Under the pieces are notes generated by a model. That model did not search any database, was not told the DNA's origin, and was given only the letters and a program-made list of their open reading frames with translations. The translations under genes were made by a program, and so were the position numbers. A stretch of DNA of 64,000 nt. It comes from Streptomyces roseifaciens (lineage in GTDB: Bacteria > Actinomycetota > Actinomycetes > Streptomycetales > Streptomycetaceae). This document shows, in pieces, positions 29,478 to 37,726 of the stretch. Within the stretch, counting starts at the first letter, position 1; each line of letters opens with the position of its first letter. The stretch spans positions 2,480,001 through 2,544,000 of the forward strand of contig NZ_LNBE01000004.1 in assembly GCF_001445655.1 (NCBI RefSeq). The letters are read 5' to 3'.

Positions 29478-31142
29478 TTGAGTACCGAACAGGGTTCCCA
29501 CTCGAATTACCGCCGGACCCTGGGCACGACGGCCCTGACGGCCGTCGGTCTCGGGTCGATCATCGGCTCCGGCTGGCTTTTCGGCGCCGAGCGTGCCGCC
29601 GTACTGGCCGGCCCGGCTGCCATCTTCGCCTGGGTCATCGGCGCCATCGTGGCGCTGACCATCGCCCTCACCTACACCGAGCTCGGCTCGATGTTCCCCA
29701 AGGCCGGCGGCATGGTGCGCTACGGCCAGTACTCGCACGGCTCGCTGGCCGGGTACATGGCCGCGTGGGCGAACTGGATCGCCATCGTCTCGGTGATCCC
29801 GGGTGAGGCGACCGCCTCGATCCAGTACATGAGCTCGTGGGACTTCGGCTGGGCCAAGAACCTCTTCGACGGCAAGGAGCTCACGGGCACCGGCATCGCG
29901 CTCGCGAGCGTGCTGCTGGTCTTCTACTTCTTCCTGAACTGGTTCGCGATCACCCTGTTCGCCAAGACGAACAACGCGATCACCGTGTTCAAGGTCGTCG
30001 TGCCCGCGCTCACCGCCGGCGCGCTGATCTTCGCGCACTTCGACACCAGCAACGTCACGGACCACGGCGGCTTCGCCCCGAACGGCTGGAGCGCCGTCTT
30101 CAGCGCCGTCGCCGTCGCGGGCATCGTCTGGGCCTTCAACGGCTTCCAGTCGCCGCTCAACATGGCCGCCGAGGCCCGCAACCCCGGCAAGTCGCTGCCG
30201 AAGGCCGTCATCGGCTCCATCCTGATCGCCCTGGTGATCTACCTGGCCCTGCAGGTCGCCTTCCTGATGGCCGTCCCCGCGGCGGACCTCTCCGGCGGCT
30301 GGAACTCCCTGGCCTACAAGTCCCCGCTCGCCGACCTGTCCGTGGCCTGGGGCCTGAACTGGCTCGCGCTGCTGCTCTACGCGGACGCCTTCGTCTCGCC
30401 CTCCGGCACCGGCATGATCTACGCGGCCACCACCTCCCGCATGATCAACGGCGTCCAGGAGAACGGCCACCTGCCGAAGATCTTCGGCAAGGTCGACCCC
30501 AAGACCGGTGTGCCCAAGCCGGCCCTGCTGCTCAACCTGGCGATCTCCTTCGTCTTCCTCGCCGTCTTCCGCGGCTGGGGCTCGATCGCCGAGATCGTCG
30601 GTGTCGCCACCGTCATCTCGTACATCACCGGCCCCGTCGCCGTGATGTCGCTGCGCCGCATCGCGCCCGGCATGAAGCGCCCGGTCAAGCTCAAGGCCAT
30701 GCCGGTCATCGCGCCCATCGCGATGATCTTCGGCTCCCTGGTCATGTACTGGGCCCGCTGGCCGCTGACCGGCAAGGTCATCTTCATCATGGCCATCGGT
30801 CTGCCGATCTGGGCCTGGTACGAGCTGCGCAAGCCGTGGGCCGAGCTCAAGCCGCACCTGAAGGCCGGCGCCTGGATGGTCGCCTACCTGCTCGTCATGG
30901 CCTTCGTCTCGTGGGCCGGCGGCACCGAGTTCGGCGGCCAGGGCTACCTGGCCCAGGGCTGGGACATCGTCGTCGTCGCCCTGATCGCGCTCGCGTTCTA
31001 CTTCTGGGGCGTCCGCAGCGCCTGGCGCAACCCGACCCTCGTCGAGACCGAGAAGGAGATGGCCGCCGCCGAGGCCGCCGAGGCCGCCGAGGCCTCCGAC
31101 GACCCGGAGGAGCGCTCCGAGCCCTCCATGGCGAAGTCGTAG
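29478..31142 (+). CDS. APC-family amino-acid permease (AspP/YveA-like group)
   Basis: This 554-aa membrane protein has 12-14 predicted helices. APC landmarks are TALTAVGLGSIIGSGWLFGAERAAVLAGPAA, the tyrosine/GGMVRYGQYSHGSLAGYMAAW block, GFQSPLNMAAEARNPGKSLPKAV and TGMIYAATTSRMINGVQENGHLPKIFGKVDPKTGVPKPA. It probably imports an amino acid by proton symport. The C-terminus is an acidic Ala/Glu-rich cytosolic tail. The start is TTG at 29478, supported by AAAGGAG upstream and by the conserved N-terminus. It probably belongs to the regulon of the upstream GntR protein. Confidence 0.9.
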   Translation: MSTEQGSHSNYRRTLGTTALTAVGLGSIIGSGWLFGAERAAVLAGPAAIFAWVIGAIVALTIALTYTELGSMFPKAGGMVRYGQYSHGSLAGYMAAWANWIAIVSVIPGEATASIQYMSSWDFGWAKNLFDGKELTGTGIALASVLLVFYFFLNWFAITLFAKTNNAITVFKVVVPALTAGALIFAHFDTSNVTDHGGFAPNGWSAVFSAVAVAGIVWAFNGFQSPLNMAAEARNPGKSLPKAVIGSILIALVIYLALQVAFLMAVPAADLSGGWNSLAYKSPLADLSVAWGLNWLALLLYADAFVSPSGTGMIYAATTSRMINGVQENGHLPKIFGKVDPKTGVPKPALLLNLAISFVFLAVFRGWGSIAEIVGVATVISYITGPVAVMSLRRIAPGMKRPVKLKAMPVIAPIAMIFGSLVMYWARWPLTGKVIFIMAIGLPIWAWYELRKPWAELKPHLKAGAWMVAYLLVMAFVSWAGGTEFGGQGYLAQGWDIVVVALIALAFYFWGVRSAWRNPTLVETEKEMAAAEAAEAAEASDDPEERSEPSMAKS

Positions 31143-31166
31143 TCCGGTAGATCTCCAGTGCCGCGC

Positions 31167-31206
31167 AGGGGCGGCCGAGGGCCCGCGAGGGTCTTCGGCC
31201 GCCCCT
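31167..31206 (+). terminator. Stem-loop after the permease
   Basis: AGGGGCGGCCGA (31167-31178) pairs with TCGGCCGCCCCT (31195-31206) around a 16-nt loop, 25 nt after the stop codon. Confidence 0.75.
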
Positions 31207-31288
31207 TCTCGCATCCGTGCCCCGGGCGCCGGTGGCCGAATGCGTGCCTCTTCGTAAAAAACCGTATCCGCTGCGTAAAGGTCGGGCG

Positions 31289-31294
31289 TACGCT
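31289..31294 (+). promoter_or_regulatory. -10 box TACGCT, leaderless leader peptide
   Basis: TACGCT ends 7 nt before the ATG at 31302, the same geometry as the other leaderless genes in this window. Confidence 0.5.
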
Positions 31295-31301
31295 CGGGCA
31301 T

Positions 31302-31379
31302 ATGCGTACTGCGGTTTCTCCGGGAATGGCCAAGGGGCGTGCGCGGGCGCTCACCGCGGCGGAAGGGCAGGGGCGATGA
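31302..31379 (+). CDS. Putative 25-aa leader peptide, coupled to the SPOR-like gene
   Basis: This short frame begins MRTAVSPGMAK, is basic and Ala/Arg-rich, and ends GQGR-stop. Its TGA overlaps the ATG of the next gene as ATGA, the classic arrangement for translational coupling. It begins 7 nt after a -10-like TACGCT, so it would be the first codon run on a leaderless mRNA. It resembles no known protein and may serve only to deliver ribosomes to the next start. Coding status is inferred from position, not similarity. Confidence 0.4.
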   Translation: MRTAVSPGMAKGRARALTAAEGQGR

Positions 31380-31558
31380 CAGACAGCGGACCGGTCCTGC
31401 CATGGCTGGTGATCCGCCAGGACGAGAACGGCAACCGCTACCGCGTGGGGCGGTACGCCACGCGGACCGAGGCCGAGAAGGTCGTCGGCCGGCTGGACGG
31501 CGACGGCGGCCGTCGCCGGCTCTACATAGTCGAACGGGTGGGGCGGGCAGCGTCGTAA
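31376..31558 (+). CDS. Small SPOR-like protein
   Basis: This 60-aa protein (PWLVIRQDENGNRYRVGRYATRTEAEKVVGRLDG...LYIVERV) has the beta-alpha-beta pattern and the YRVG.YATR.EAE spacing of SPOR domains. In larger proteins SPOR binds denuded peptidoglycan at division septa. Here the domain stands alone with no signal peptide or membrane anchor, so the role is unknown. Similar tiny proteins are common in Streptomyces, from memory. The ATG overlaps the stop of the upstream leader frame; a purine-rich GGCAGGGGCG is also present as a ribosome site. Confidence 0.75.
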   Translation: MTDSGPVLPWLVIRQDENGNRYRVGRYATRTEAEKVVGRLDGDGGRRRLYIVERVGRAAS

Positions 31559-31671
31559 CGGGCCCGGGGGCCGTCCGCTCGGCCCACGGACATGCCGCCC
31601 GGCTGCGACGGAGGGTTCCTGCGGCACCGGGACGCACCGGGCCCGTAGGTCACGGCCGTCCGCACGGCCCG

Positions 31672-31677
31672 TACGCT
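31672..31677 (+). promoter_or_regulatory. -10 box TACGCT, leaderless mutT
   Basis: TACGCT ends 8 nt before the ATG at 31686. Confidence 0.45.
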
Positions 31678-31685
31678 GAGGGCCC

Positions 31686-32090
31686 ATGACGACCGTACGC
31701 GTAGTGGTGGGCGCAGCCCTGTTCGACGGAGGGCGCCTGCTCGCCGCGAGGCGGAGCGCTCCGCCCGAGCTCGCCGGCCGCTGGGAGCTGCCCGGCGGCA
31801 AGCTGGAGCCCGGCGAGAGCGCCGAGCAGGCGCTCGTCCGGGAGCTGCGCGAGGAGCTCGGCGTGGAGGCCGAGCCGCTGGAGCGCGTCGCGGGCGAGTG
31901 GCCGCTGCGCCCGCCGTACGTGCTGCACGTCTGGACGGCCAGGCTGCTCGCGGGCGAGGCCCGCCCCCTCCAGGACCACGACGAGCTGCGCTGGCTCGCC
32001 CCCGACGAGCTGGACGAGGTCGACTGGCTCGACCAGGACCGCCCCGCCGTGGCGCTCGCCGCGGGGCTGCTGCGGCGCGCGGCGCCGTGA
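31686..32090 (+). CDS. mutT: NUDIX hydrolase, MutT-type 8-oxo-dGTP diphosphatase
   Basis: This 134-aa protein has a complete Nudix box at 38-60 (G38, E44, R52-E53-L-E56-E57, G59) within PGGKLEPGESAEQAL. The compact MutT layout, with RRSAPPELAGRWELPGG before the box and ELRWLAPDEL after it, fits enzymes that remove 8-oxo-dGTP from the nucleotide pool. Other Nudix substrates cannot be excluded. The ATG follows a TACGCT box by 8 nt. Confidence 0.88.
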   Translation: MTTVRVVVGAALFDGGRLLAARRSAPPELAGRWELPGGKLEPGESAEQALVRELREELGVEAEPLERVAGEWPLRPPYVLHVWTARLLAGEARPLQDHDELRWLAPDELDEVDWLDQDRPAVALAAGLLRRAAP

Positions 32091-32281
32091 GCGGGCCCTT
32101 CCGCGCCCGCCCCCCGCGCGCACGGACGAGCCGCGCGCAGCCGGCTACGCCATCTGCCGCACGTGCGGCGACCTCGGACCGCAGAAGAAGATAGTCGGCC
32201 CCTCATACCGGGTATGTGCTGATTATTCACCCCGAACCGGGTAAACCCGGCGGGGCCGCAGCGGTCTGGGAAGTGGTCGGC

Positions 32282-32695
32282 GTGAACGACAGCGCGGGGA
32301 CCTTGGCGTCGACACCCGGCTTTGCCGAATGGAGCTTCCCTGCCGAGCCCGGCGCCGTCCGCAAGGCGCGCACCCTCGTCCGCGACACCCTGCAGGACTG
32401 GGGCATGGAAGGCGTCACCGACGTGACGGTGCTGCTGGTCAGCGAGCTCGTCACCAACTCCCTGAGATACGCGAGCGGACCGATCGGAGTACGGATGTAC
32501 TCCCACGCGGGCCCCACCCTTCTGGTGGAGGTCTCCGACCCCCTCCCCGACCCGCCCCGCGAGCGCGTGGCCGACCCCGACGACGAGGGCGGACGCGGGC
32601 TGCAGCTCGTGGCATGCGCCTCCCGCCGCTGGGGAACGCGACGGGGGAACACGGGCAAGACCGTGTGGTTCGAACTGAGCCTGCCCGGCCACTGA
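32282..32695 (+). CDS. Stand-alone anti-sigma-type HATPase (RsbW-like)
   Basis: This 137-aa protein is a single GHKL ATPase domain: WSFPAEPGAVRKARTLVRDTL, N-box LLVSELVTNSLRYA, G1 DPDDEGGRGLQLV and G2 GKTVWFEL. Streptomyces have dozens of such proteins, thought to act as Ser kinases or anti-sigma factors. Start GTG 32282 is supported by GGGAAG 8 nt upstream; an in-frame GTG at 32216 would add 22 codons but these show weaker third-position GC. It lies 129 nt before a phosphatase that contains the same ATPase domain. Confidence 0.88.
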   Translation: MNDSAGTLASTPGFAEWSFPAEPGAVRKARTLVRDTLQDWGMEGVTDVTVLLVSELVTNSLRYASGPIGVRMYSHAGPTLLVEVSDPLPDPPRERVADPDDEGGRGLQLVACASRRWGTRRGNTGKTVWFELSLPGH

Positions 32696-32824
32696 CCGGG
32701 GAAAGGACTCGTAGCGGGTTGAGACCGTGCTGTGATCGTGAAGTCCGTGTTCCGAAGGCCCCCTGTGCTGGATACTCGGCCTTCTGATGCCGGTGCGAGC
32801 ACATGAGCCGGAGGGGACGGGCAC

Positions 32825-35464
32825 GTGAGCGAAAAGCCAGCGGGTGCGGCGGGTGGTACGGCGCAGGGATCGCGCGCCACGGAGATGTGGCAGAACAACC
32901 CGCCCGGATCCCTCTACGACTACATCCGCGTCGCCTCCTTCTCCCTCGGGCCCGACGGGCGGATCGAGCAGTGGAGCGAGCGCGCGGCCGAGCTCTTCGG
33001 AATAGCGGCACGGCACGCCGTCGGCAAGGACCCGCTGGAGGTGCTGGCCCCGGCCGACGGGCACGGCCGCCCGCACCCGTCCGCCCCCTTCCTCGGCGAG
33101 GGCGGCCTCGACGGGCGCGAGTGGACGGGCCTGATCCCGTATCAGCGCGGCGGCCGGCAGCCCGGAGCGGTCGGCGGGCCGGGGGCCGGTGACGGAGCGT
33201 CCGCCGCCGGCAGGACCGCCGCCGAGCAGTCCGGGCTCGCCGAGATCTACGTGATGCCCACGCAGAACGAGCGCGGGGAGCGCGCCGCGCTCTGCGTCGC
33301 CGTGGACGTCCGGGCCCTGCGCGGAATAGAGACCGACATCGCGGCCTCCGAAGCCGTTTTCGGCCAATCTCCCCTGGGATTCTTCTTCTTCGGCACCGAC
33401 CTCACGCTGCTGCGCGTCAACGAGAGCTTCGCTCAGGCCTTCGGCCGGCCCGCCGACTGGCACCGCGGCCGCACCCCGCACGACTTCCTGCCCCGCGGCG
33501 AGGCCGAGCGGCTCACCGCCGCCCTGCGCCAAGTCCTCGACACCGGAAAGCCGGTGTCGGACATCCAGCTCGTCGGGCCCGTGCCCGGGCACAGCGAACG
33601 CCGCCGCTGGTCGGTCTCGCTCTACCGGCTGCACAGCGGCAGCGGGCGGCCCATCGGCGTCGCCGCGCTCGCCACCGACGTCACCCGGCGCCGCCGCGCC
33701 GAGCGCGAAGCCGCCGGCGTCCGCCGCAACCTGGCCCTGCTCAACGAGGCCGGGGCCCGCATCGGCAACTCCCTGGACCTGGAGACCACCGCCCGCGAAC
33801 TGCTGGACGTCGCCGTCCCCCAGTTCTGCGACCTCGCCTCCGTGGACCTCTACCAGGGCCTGCTCGCCGGCGACGAGGCCCCGCCCGGGCTCGCCGACGG
33901 CAGCGCCGAGCTGCGCCGCGTCGCCTACGCCAGCGCGGTCTCCGGCGCGCCCCTGGCCGGCGGCGAGAAGCCCGTCCAGGTCGGCGAGGTGCACCGCTAC
34001 CCCTTCCACTCGCCGTGCGCCGCCGCGCTGCGCACCGCGCAGGTGCAGTTCATCCCGCGCCGGGAGGGCGAGGACGGCCCCGAGCTCGGCGCCGTCGTGC
34101 AGTCCACGCTCGCCGTGCCGATGGTCGCCCGCGACACCGTGGTGGGGCTCGCGCAGTTCTCCCGCACTAAGGGCAGCGAGCCCTTCGGCGAACGCGACAC
34201 CGCCCTCGCAGTCGAGCTGGCCGCCCGCGCCGCCGTCTGCATCGACAACGCCCGCCTGTACCGGCGCGAACACGAGCGCGCCGTCATCCTCCAGCGCAGC
34301 CTCCTGCCCCCCGGCGACCCCGAGGCCGCCGGCCTGGAGATCGCCTGCCGCTACCTGCCCGCCAACGCGGCCACCGAGGTCGGCGGCGACTGGTTCGACG
34401 TCATCGAACTGCCCGGGCACCGCACCGCCCTCGTCGTCGGCGACGTCATGGGCCGCGGCCTGCGCGCGGCCGTCGCCATGGGCGAGCTGCGCACGGCCGT
34501 CCGCACCCTGGCCATGCTCGACCTCGAACCCGCCGAGGTGCTCTCCGCCCTCGACGAGATCGCCCACGGGCTCGGCCGCCCTGGCGGCAAGCAGTCCTCC
34601 ACCCGCGGCGTACGGGGCGGGGTGCGCGCCGCCGACCTCTCCGAGGTCTACCTCGCCACCTGCGTCTACGCCGTCTACGACCCCGTCACCCGGCGCTGCA
34701 CCATCGCCAACGCCGGCCACCTGCCGCCCGTCCTGGTCAAGGCCGGACTCCCCGCCGAGCTGCTCGACGTCCCGCCCGGCATGCCGCTCGGCGTCGGCGG
34801 CGAGCTCTTCGAGGAAACCGTCGTCGACCTGCCCGACGGCGCGCTGCTCGCCCTCTACACCGACGGCCTCGTCGAATCCCGCGAGCACGCCCTGGACGAG
34901 GGCCTGGAGGCCTTCCAGGATGCCCTCACCGGCCCCGCCCGCCCCCTCGAAGAGGTCTGCGAGCACGTCCTCGGCGCGCTCGACACTCACCACGGCGAGG
35001 ACGACATCGCCCTCCTCATGGCCCGCCTGCGCGGCCTGCCGGCCGAGCACGTCGGCGACTGGACGCTGCCCGCCGAACCCCGCTCGGTCGCCCGCGCCCG
35101 CGAACTCGCCCGCGAACAGCTCCCCCTGTGGGGCCTGGAAAGCCTCGTCGACACGACCGAGCTGCTGGTCAGCGAGCTCGTCACCAACGCCCTCCGCTAC
35201 GGCGAGGGCGAGATCCGGCTCCGGCTCCTCCTGGACCGCACCCTGGTGTGCGAGGTCTGGGACGGCGGCCTGGTCCAGCCCCGGCGCCGGCGCGCCCGCG
35301 ACACCGACGAGGGCGGCCGCGGCCTGCAGCTCGTCGGCCTGCTGAGCGCGGCCTGGGGCAGCCGCCGCACCCCCCACGGCAAGACGGTCTGGTTCGAGCT
35401 CGCCCTGCCGGACGGGGAGTTCCCGGCACCGGACGCGGTGGAGGCGTTGATGAGTCTGTACTGA
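32825..35464 (+). CDS. PAS-PAS-GAF-SpoIIE phosphatase-HATPase fusion
   Basis: This 879-aa multidomain signalling protein has PAS-like 1 (about 32-165), PAS 2 (about 172-290, SEAVFGQSPLGFFFFGTDL), GAF (about 305-480), an SpoIIE PP2C phosphatase domain (about 495-715, GGDWFDVIELPG and VVGDVMGRG metal sites) and a C-terminal HATPase (about 735-865, ELLVSELVTNALRYG and DTDEGGRGLQLV). It should sense a small ligand, redox state or light through its PAS/GAF part and dephosphorylate an anti-anti-sigma partner. The GTG start at 32825 has GGAGGGG upstream. With the flanking ATPases it forms a possible partner-switching module. Confidence 0.93.
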   Translation: MSEKPAGAAGGTAQGSRATEMWQNNPPGSLYDYIRVASFSLGPDGRIEQWSERAAELFGIAARHAVGKDPLEVLAPADGHGRPHPSAPFLGEGGLDGREWTGLIPYQRGGRQPGAVGGPGAGDGASAAGRTAAEQSGLAEIYVMPTQNERGERAALCVAVDVRALRGIETDIAASEAVFGQSPLGFFFFGTDLTLLRVNESFAQAFGRPADWHRGRTPHDFLPRGEAERLTAALRQVLDTGKPVSDIQLVGPVPGHSERRRWSVSLYRLHSGSGRPIGVAALATDVTRRRRAEREAAGVRRNLALLNEAGARIGNSLDLETTARELLDVAVPQFCDLASVDLYQGLLAGDEAPPGLADGSAELRRVAYASAVSGAPLAGGEKPVQVGEVHRYPFHSPCAAALRTAQVQFIPRREGEDGPELGAVVQSTLAVPMVARDTVVGLAQFSRTKGSEPFGERDTALAVELAARAAVCIDNARLYRREHERAVILQRSLLPPGDPEAAGLEIACRYLPANAATEVGGDWFDVIELPGHRTALVVGDVMGRGLRAAVAMGELRTAVRTLAMLDLEPAEVLSALDEIAHGLGRPGGKQSSTRGVRGGVRAADLSEVYLATCVYAVYDPVTRRCTIANAGHLPPVLVKAGLPAELLDVPPGMPLGVGGELFEETVVDLPDGALLALYTDGLVESREHALDEGLEAFQDALTGPARPLEEVCEHVLGALDTHHGEDDIALLMARLRGLPAEHVGDWTLPAEPRSVARARELAREQLPLWGLESLVDTTELLVSELVTNALRYGEGEIRLRLLLDRTLVCEVWDGGLVQPRRRRARDTDEGGRGLQLVGLLSAAWGSRRTPHGKTVWFELALPDGEFPAPDAVEALMSLY

Positions 35465-35485
35465 GGCGGGGCCGGGGTCCGGGGG

Positions 35486-36013
35486 TCAAGCCCCGCCGCC
35501 GAGCGGGAGGCTGGCCCAGATGCGGGTCCCCTCGGTGGTCGACCCGGGCTTGCTGATGCCCCAGGTCCCCCGGCACTCGTGCACGACGGCGGCGAGCAGT
35601 AGCAGGGTGCGCTTGCGGCAGGCGGTGCAGTGGGCGGCCTGGCGGGTGTCGGAGTGGGCGTGGTGGGCGTCCCAGTTGACGATCCTGAGCGCGCCCTCCT
35701 GCCAGCGCAGGGAGTGGTAGAGGTCCTGCCCGGGCGCGAACCGTGTCGCGCAGGCGACGAGCTCTCCGGCCACGGAGAGGGCGGGCTCTTCGATCGCGGT
35801 GAGCCCGTGGGTACGCAGGACGCTGCGGACGGTCGCCCGGACGACGGCGGCGGACCGGGGATCACCGGGAACGGTGAAGCTGTACGCGAGGGCGGAGGGG
35901 TCGGCGGAGCGGGGGATGTAGGCGGGGCGGTGGGTTGAGGCGAGGGTGGAGGGAATGGGCGGGGTGGGGGTGATGAGGGGGCAGAGGGGGCGGTCGGGTC
36001 CGGTGGAGGGCAT
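35486..36013 (-). CDS. Degenerate HATPase-like protein with Cys/His cluster
   Basis: This 175-aa protein has a Pro-rich N-terminus (1-45) and then the helix pattern of RsbW-like ATPases (YSFTVPGDPRSAAVVRATVRSVLRTHGL). The N-box reads GELVACATRFAPG, so the Mg-binding Asn is replaced by Cys88, and no DxGxG G1 box follows. Instead there is a His/Cys-rich stretch DAHHAHSDTRQAAHCTAC (116-132) and a later HEC (145-147). It probably does not bind ATP and may have become a metal-binding or pure protein-binding domain. ATG 36013 has AGGAG 8 nt upstream. It is convergent with the large phosphatase (21-nt gap). Confidence 0.7.
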   Translation of the reverse strand: MPSTGPDRPLCPLITPTPPIPSTLASTHRPAYIPRSADPSALAYSFTVPGDPRSAAVVRATVRSVLRTHGLTAIEEPALSVAGELVACATRFAPGQDLYHSLRWQEGALRIVNWDAHHAHSDTRQAAHCTACRKRTLLLLAAVVHECRGTWGISKPGSTTEGTRIWASLPLGGGA

Positions 36014-36196
36014 GCGGGGGCTCCTGGGAGGGGTGTGAGGTGTGGGTCCTGCGGTGCGGCGCTGAGCCGGTGGCCTGTCTCCCTGACGCGGGCACGCCCC
36101 TCCCAGGGCAGGAGGGCGCGGGCATGCTCGCGCGATGCGCTTCCGGCTGGAACGCCGTTGCGTGTGCGGTGCGGTACCGACTGTAGGGCAGAGTGG

Positions 36197-36208
36197 AGTA
36201 CGTGTACT
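36197..36208. promoter_or_regulatory. Palindrome upstream of the XRE regulator
   Basis: AGTAC-GT-GTACT is a perfect 12-bp palindrome about 100 nt before the XRE regulator start. It is a candidate autoregulatory site. Confidence 0.35.
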
Positions 36209-36303
36209 ACGGTCTCGCGGGGTCATCACCCTTCAGTGGACCTGGCGATCGCGACGCGGGCAGACTGCTCCCGACGTCGGCAAGTCCGGAGCAGGGAGAA
36301 CGC

Positions 36304-37155
36304 ATGCCTCCTAGGAGCACGCCAACAGCGCGTCAGAAGCGGCTCGGCACCGAGCTGCGGAAGATGCGCATCGCCGCGGGAATGACCACTGAGTTCGCGG
36401 CCGGTCTGCTGGGCGTGCCCCGCACGAACGTGCCGAACATGGAATCGGGGCGATCAGGCATCAGCGCCGACCGGGTACGCGCCCTGGCCAGCAACTACGG
36501 CTGCACCGACACGGAGTTGATCGAGGCGCTGGCCTCGATGGCAGCGGAGCGCGGGAAGGGTTGGTGGGAGTCCTATCGTGGGGCGTTGCCCGCCGCGTTT
36601 CTGGATATCGCGGAGATGGAATGGCATGCCACCCGGCTGCGGATCGCATTGACCGTGCACCTTCCCGGACTGCTCCAGATCGAAGACCACGCTCGTGCGC
36701 TGTTCGAGCATGTTGTGCCGCGCCTTCCCGAGGCCGAGATCGAAGCCCGGGTAGCCCACCGCATGGACAGGGCGCAAGTCCTCGACAAAGCGAAGCCGCC
36801 CCAGGTCGACGTGATCGTCCATGAAGCGGCGCTGCGCATGGAGTTCGGCGGCCGAAAGGTGTCGCGCCTGCAGCTCGCTCACCTCCTCGACGCAAGCCGC
36901 CGCGACAACGTGACGCTGCGGGTCATCCCGTTCCGAAGCGGCGGCTTCCCCGGAGCTGGTCACTCGGTCATCTACGCCGAGGCCCTGGTTCCTCAACTCG
37001 ACGTGGCCGAACTCGACTGCTCTCACGGTCCGGATTTCCTCGATTCGGAGATGCAGCTCAGGAAGTACCGTACCCAGCTGGAGCAGTTGGAGGCGGTGAC
37101 GCTCGCACCAGAGCCGTCACGCGACTTCATCCGCGATATCGTCCACCAGCTCTAG
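36304..37155 (+). CDS. XRE-type regulator with DUF5753 domain (Scr1-like)
   Basis: This 283-aa protein has an N-terminal helix-turn-helix (about 10-68: RLGTELRKMRIAAGMTTEFAAGLLGVPRTNVPNMESGRSGIS) and a C-terminal DUF5753 domain (about 95-280: EWHATRLRIALTVHLPGLLQIEDHARALF, RMDRAQVL, VIVHEAALRM, VTLRVIPFRSGGFPGAGHSVIYAE). These regulators are widespread in Streptomyces, nearly always beside a DUF397 partner, and some behave like antitoxin-type pairs. ATG 36304 has AGGGAG 6 nt upstream. The first DUF397-like gene follows after 10 nt, so they form an operon. Confidence 0.92.
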   Translation: MPPRSTPTARQKRLGTELRKMRIAAGMTTEFAAGLLGVPRTNVPNMESGRSGISADRVRALASNYGCTDTELIEALASMAAERGKGWWESYRGALPAAFLDIAEMEWHATRLRIALTVHLPGLLQIEDHARALFEHVVPRLPEAEIEARVAHRMDRAQVLDKAKPPQVDVIVHEAALRMEFGGRKVSRLQLAHLLDASRRDNVTLRVIPFRSGGFPGAGHSVIYAEALVPQLDVAELDCSHGPDFLDSEMQLRKYRTQLEQLEAVTLAPEPSRDFIRDIVHQL

Positions 37156-37165
37156 GGAACGCCGT

Positions 37166-37357
37166 ATGCCAATGATTACTTGGGAAGAGGCCTTCTGCGG
37201 TGAGGGGGCGAATTGCTTCCGTGTCGGCACCGACGCCGCCGGGAACGCCTACATAGCCGTATCCGGGGCCGAGGATCACTATGTCACCGACACCCGCGAC
37301 GCCCTGCGTGCACTGATCCGCGACATCAAGGCGGGCAAGGCCGACCACCTGCTCTGA
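37166..37357 (+). CDS. DUF397-like small protein, copy 1
   Basis: This 63-aa protein (WEEAFCGEGANCFRVGTDA..NAYIAVSGAEDHYVTD..) fits the DUF397 outline: an N-terminal Trp, a Cys-containing turn, a central beta pair and a C-terminal helix ending KAGKADHLL, although it is divergent from typical members. It starts 10 nt after the XRE/DUF5753 gene with no strong ribosome site, suggesting coupling. DUF397 partners of such regulators are proposed to bind or be controlled by them; the function is unproven. It is about 79% identical to copy 2. Confidence 0.75.
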   Translation: MPMITWEEAFCGEGANCFRVGTDAAGNAYIAVSGAEDHYVTDTRDALRALIRDIKAGKADHLL

Positions 37358-37726
37358 CGGGCTCGGCTCTCGGGTCGGGTTGCGGGTGGTGGGGGCGGGC
37401 GTCAAGACAGGCTGGCAGCGGCCAGTTATCCGCCGCCAGGGCCACCACCCGCCGTCGTTCCGGGCCAGGTCGGGGGCCTGTGAGGCTCGGGGGCACTGCT
37501 GGGGCTACAGATACCTGCAGGTGCCAGCCTGGGGCATTCATCCACCGTCCTACGGGCCAGGCCGGTTGATTTCTGGGCTCCAACGGGCCCCGCCCCCCCA
37601 ACCCGCAGCCGGATGAGCAACCACCCACCGTCCCGCGCTGAGCCGAGTGCCCAACTCCTCCCCCTGCTGCCAGCCTGTTCTGACCCGCGCCCCGACGGCG
37701 CGGCTCCTATTCAAAGGGAGGCACCC
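37358..37726. other. 369-bp gap between duplicated DUF397-like genes
   Basis: No credible gene is visible. It carries a long-range inverted repeat (37392-37421 with 37664-37693, 25 of 30 bases matching) and three loosely similar direct repeats around CACC(C/A)(G/A)CCGTC, near 37447, 37538 and 37622. It looks like duplication scar tissue or a structured leader for copy 2. Confidence 0.5.
37392..37693. repeat. Long-range inverted repeat
   Basis: The left arm 37392-37421 and the reverse complement of 37664-37693 match at 25 of 30 positions, with a perfect 13-bp core ACAGGCTGGCAGC. The arms are separated by 242 nt. Confidence 0.6.

Noticed and set aside
32091..32215. A short Cys-containing reading (ICRTCGDLGPQ...YRVC) after mutT resembling a zinc ribbon
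   Set aside because: It has no start codon with a ribosome site, the frame runs back into unrelated sequence, and only a few residues match. Chance or a remnant is more likely.
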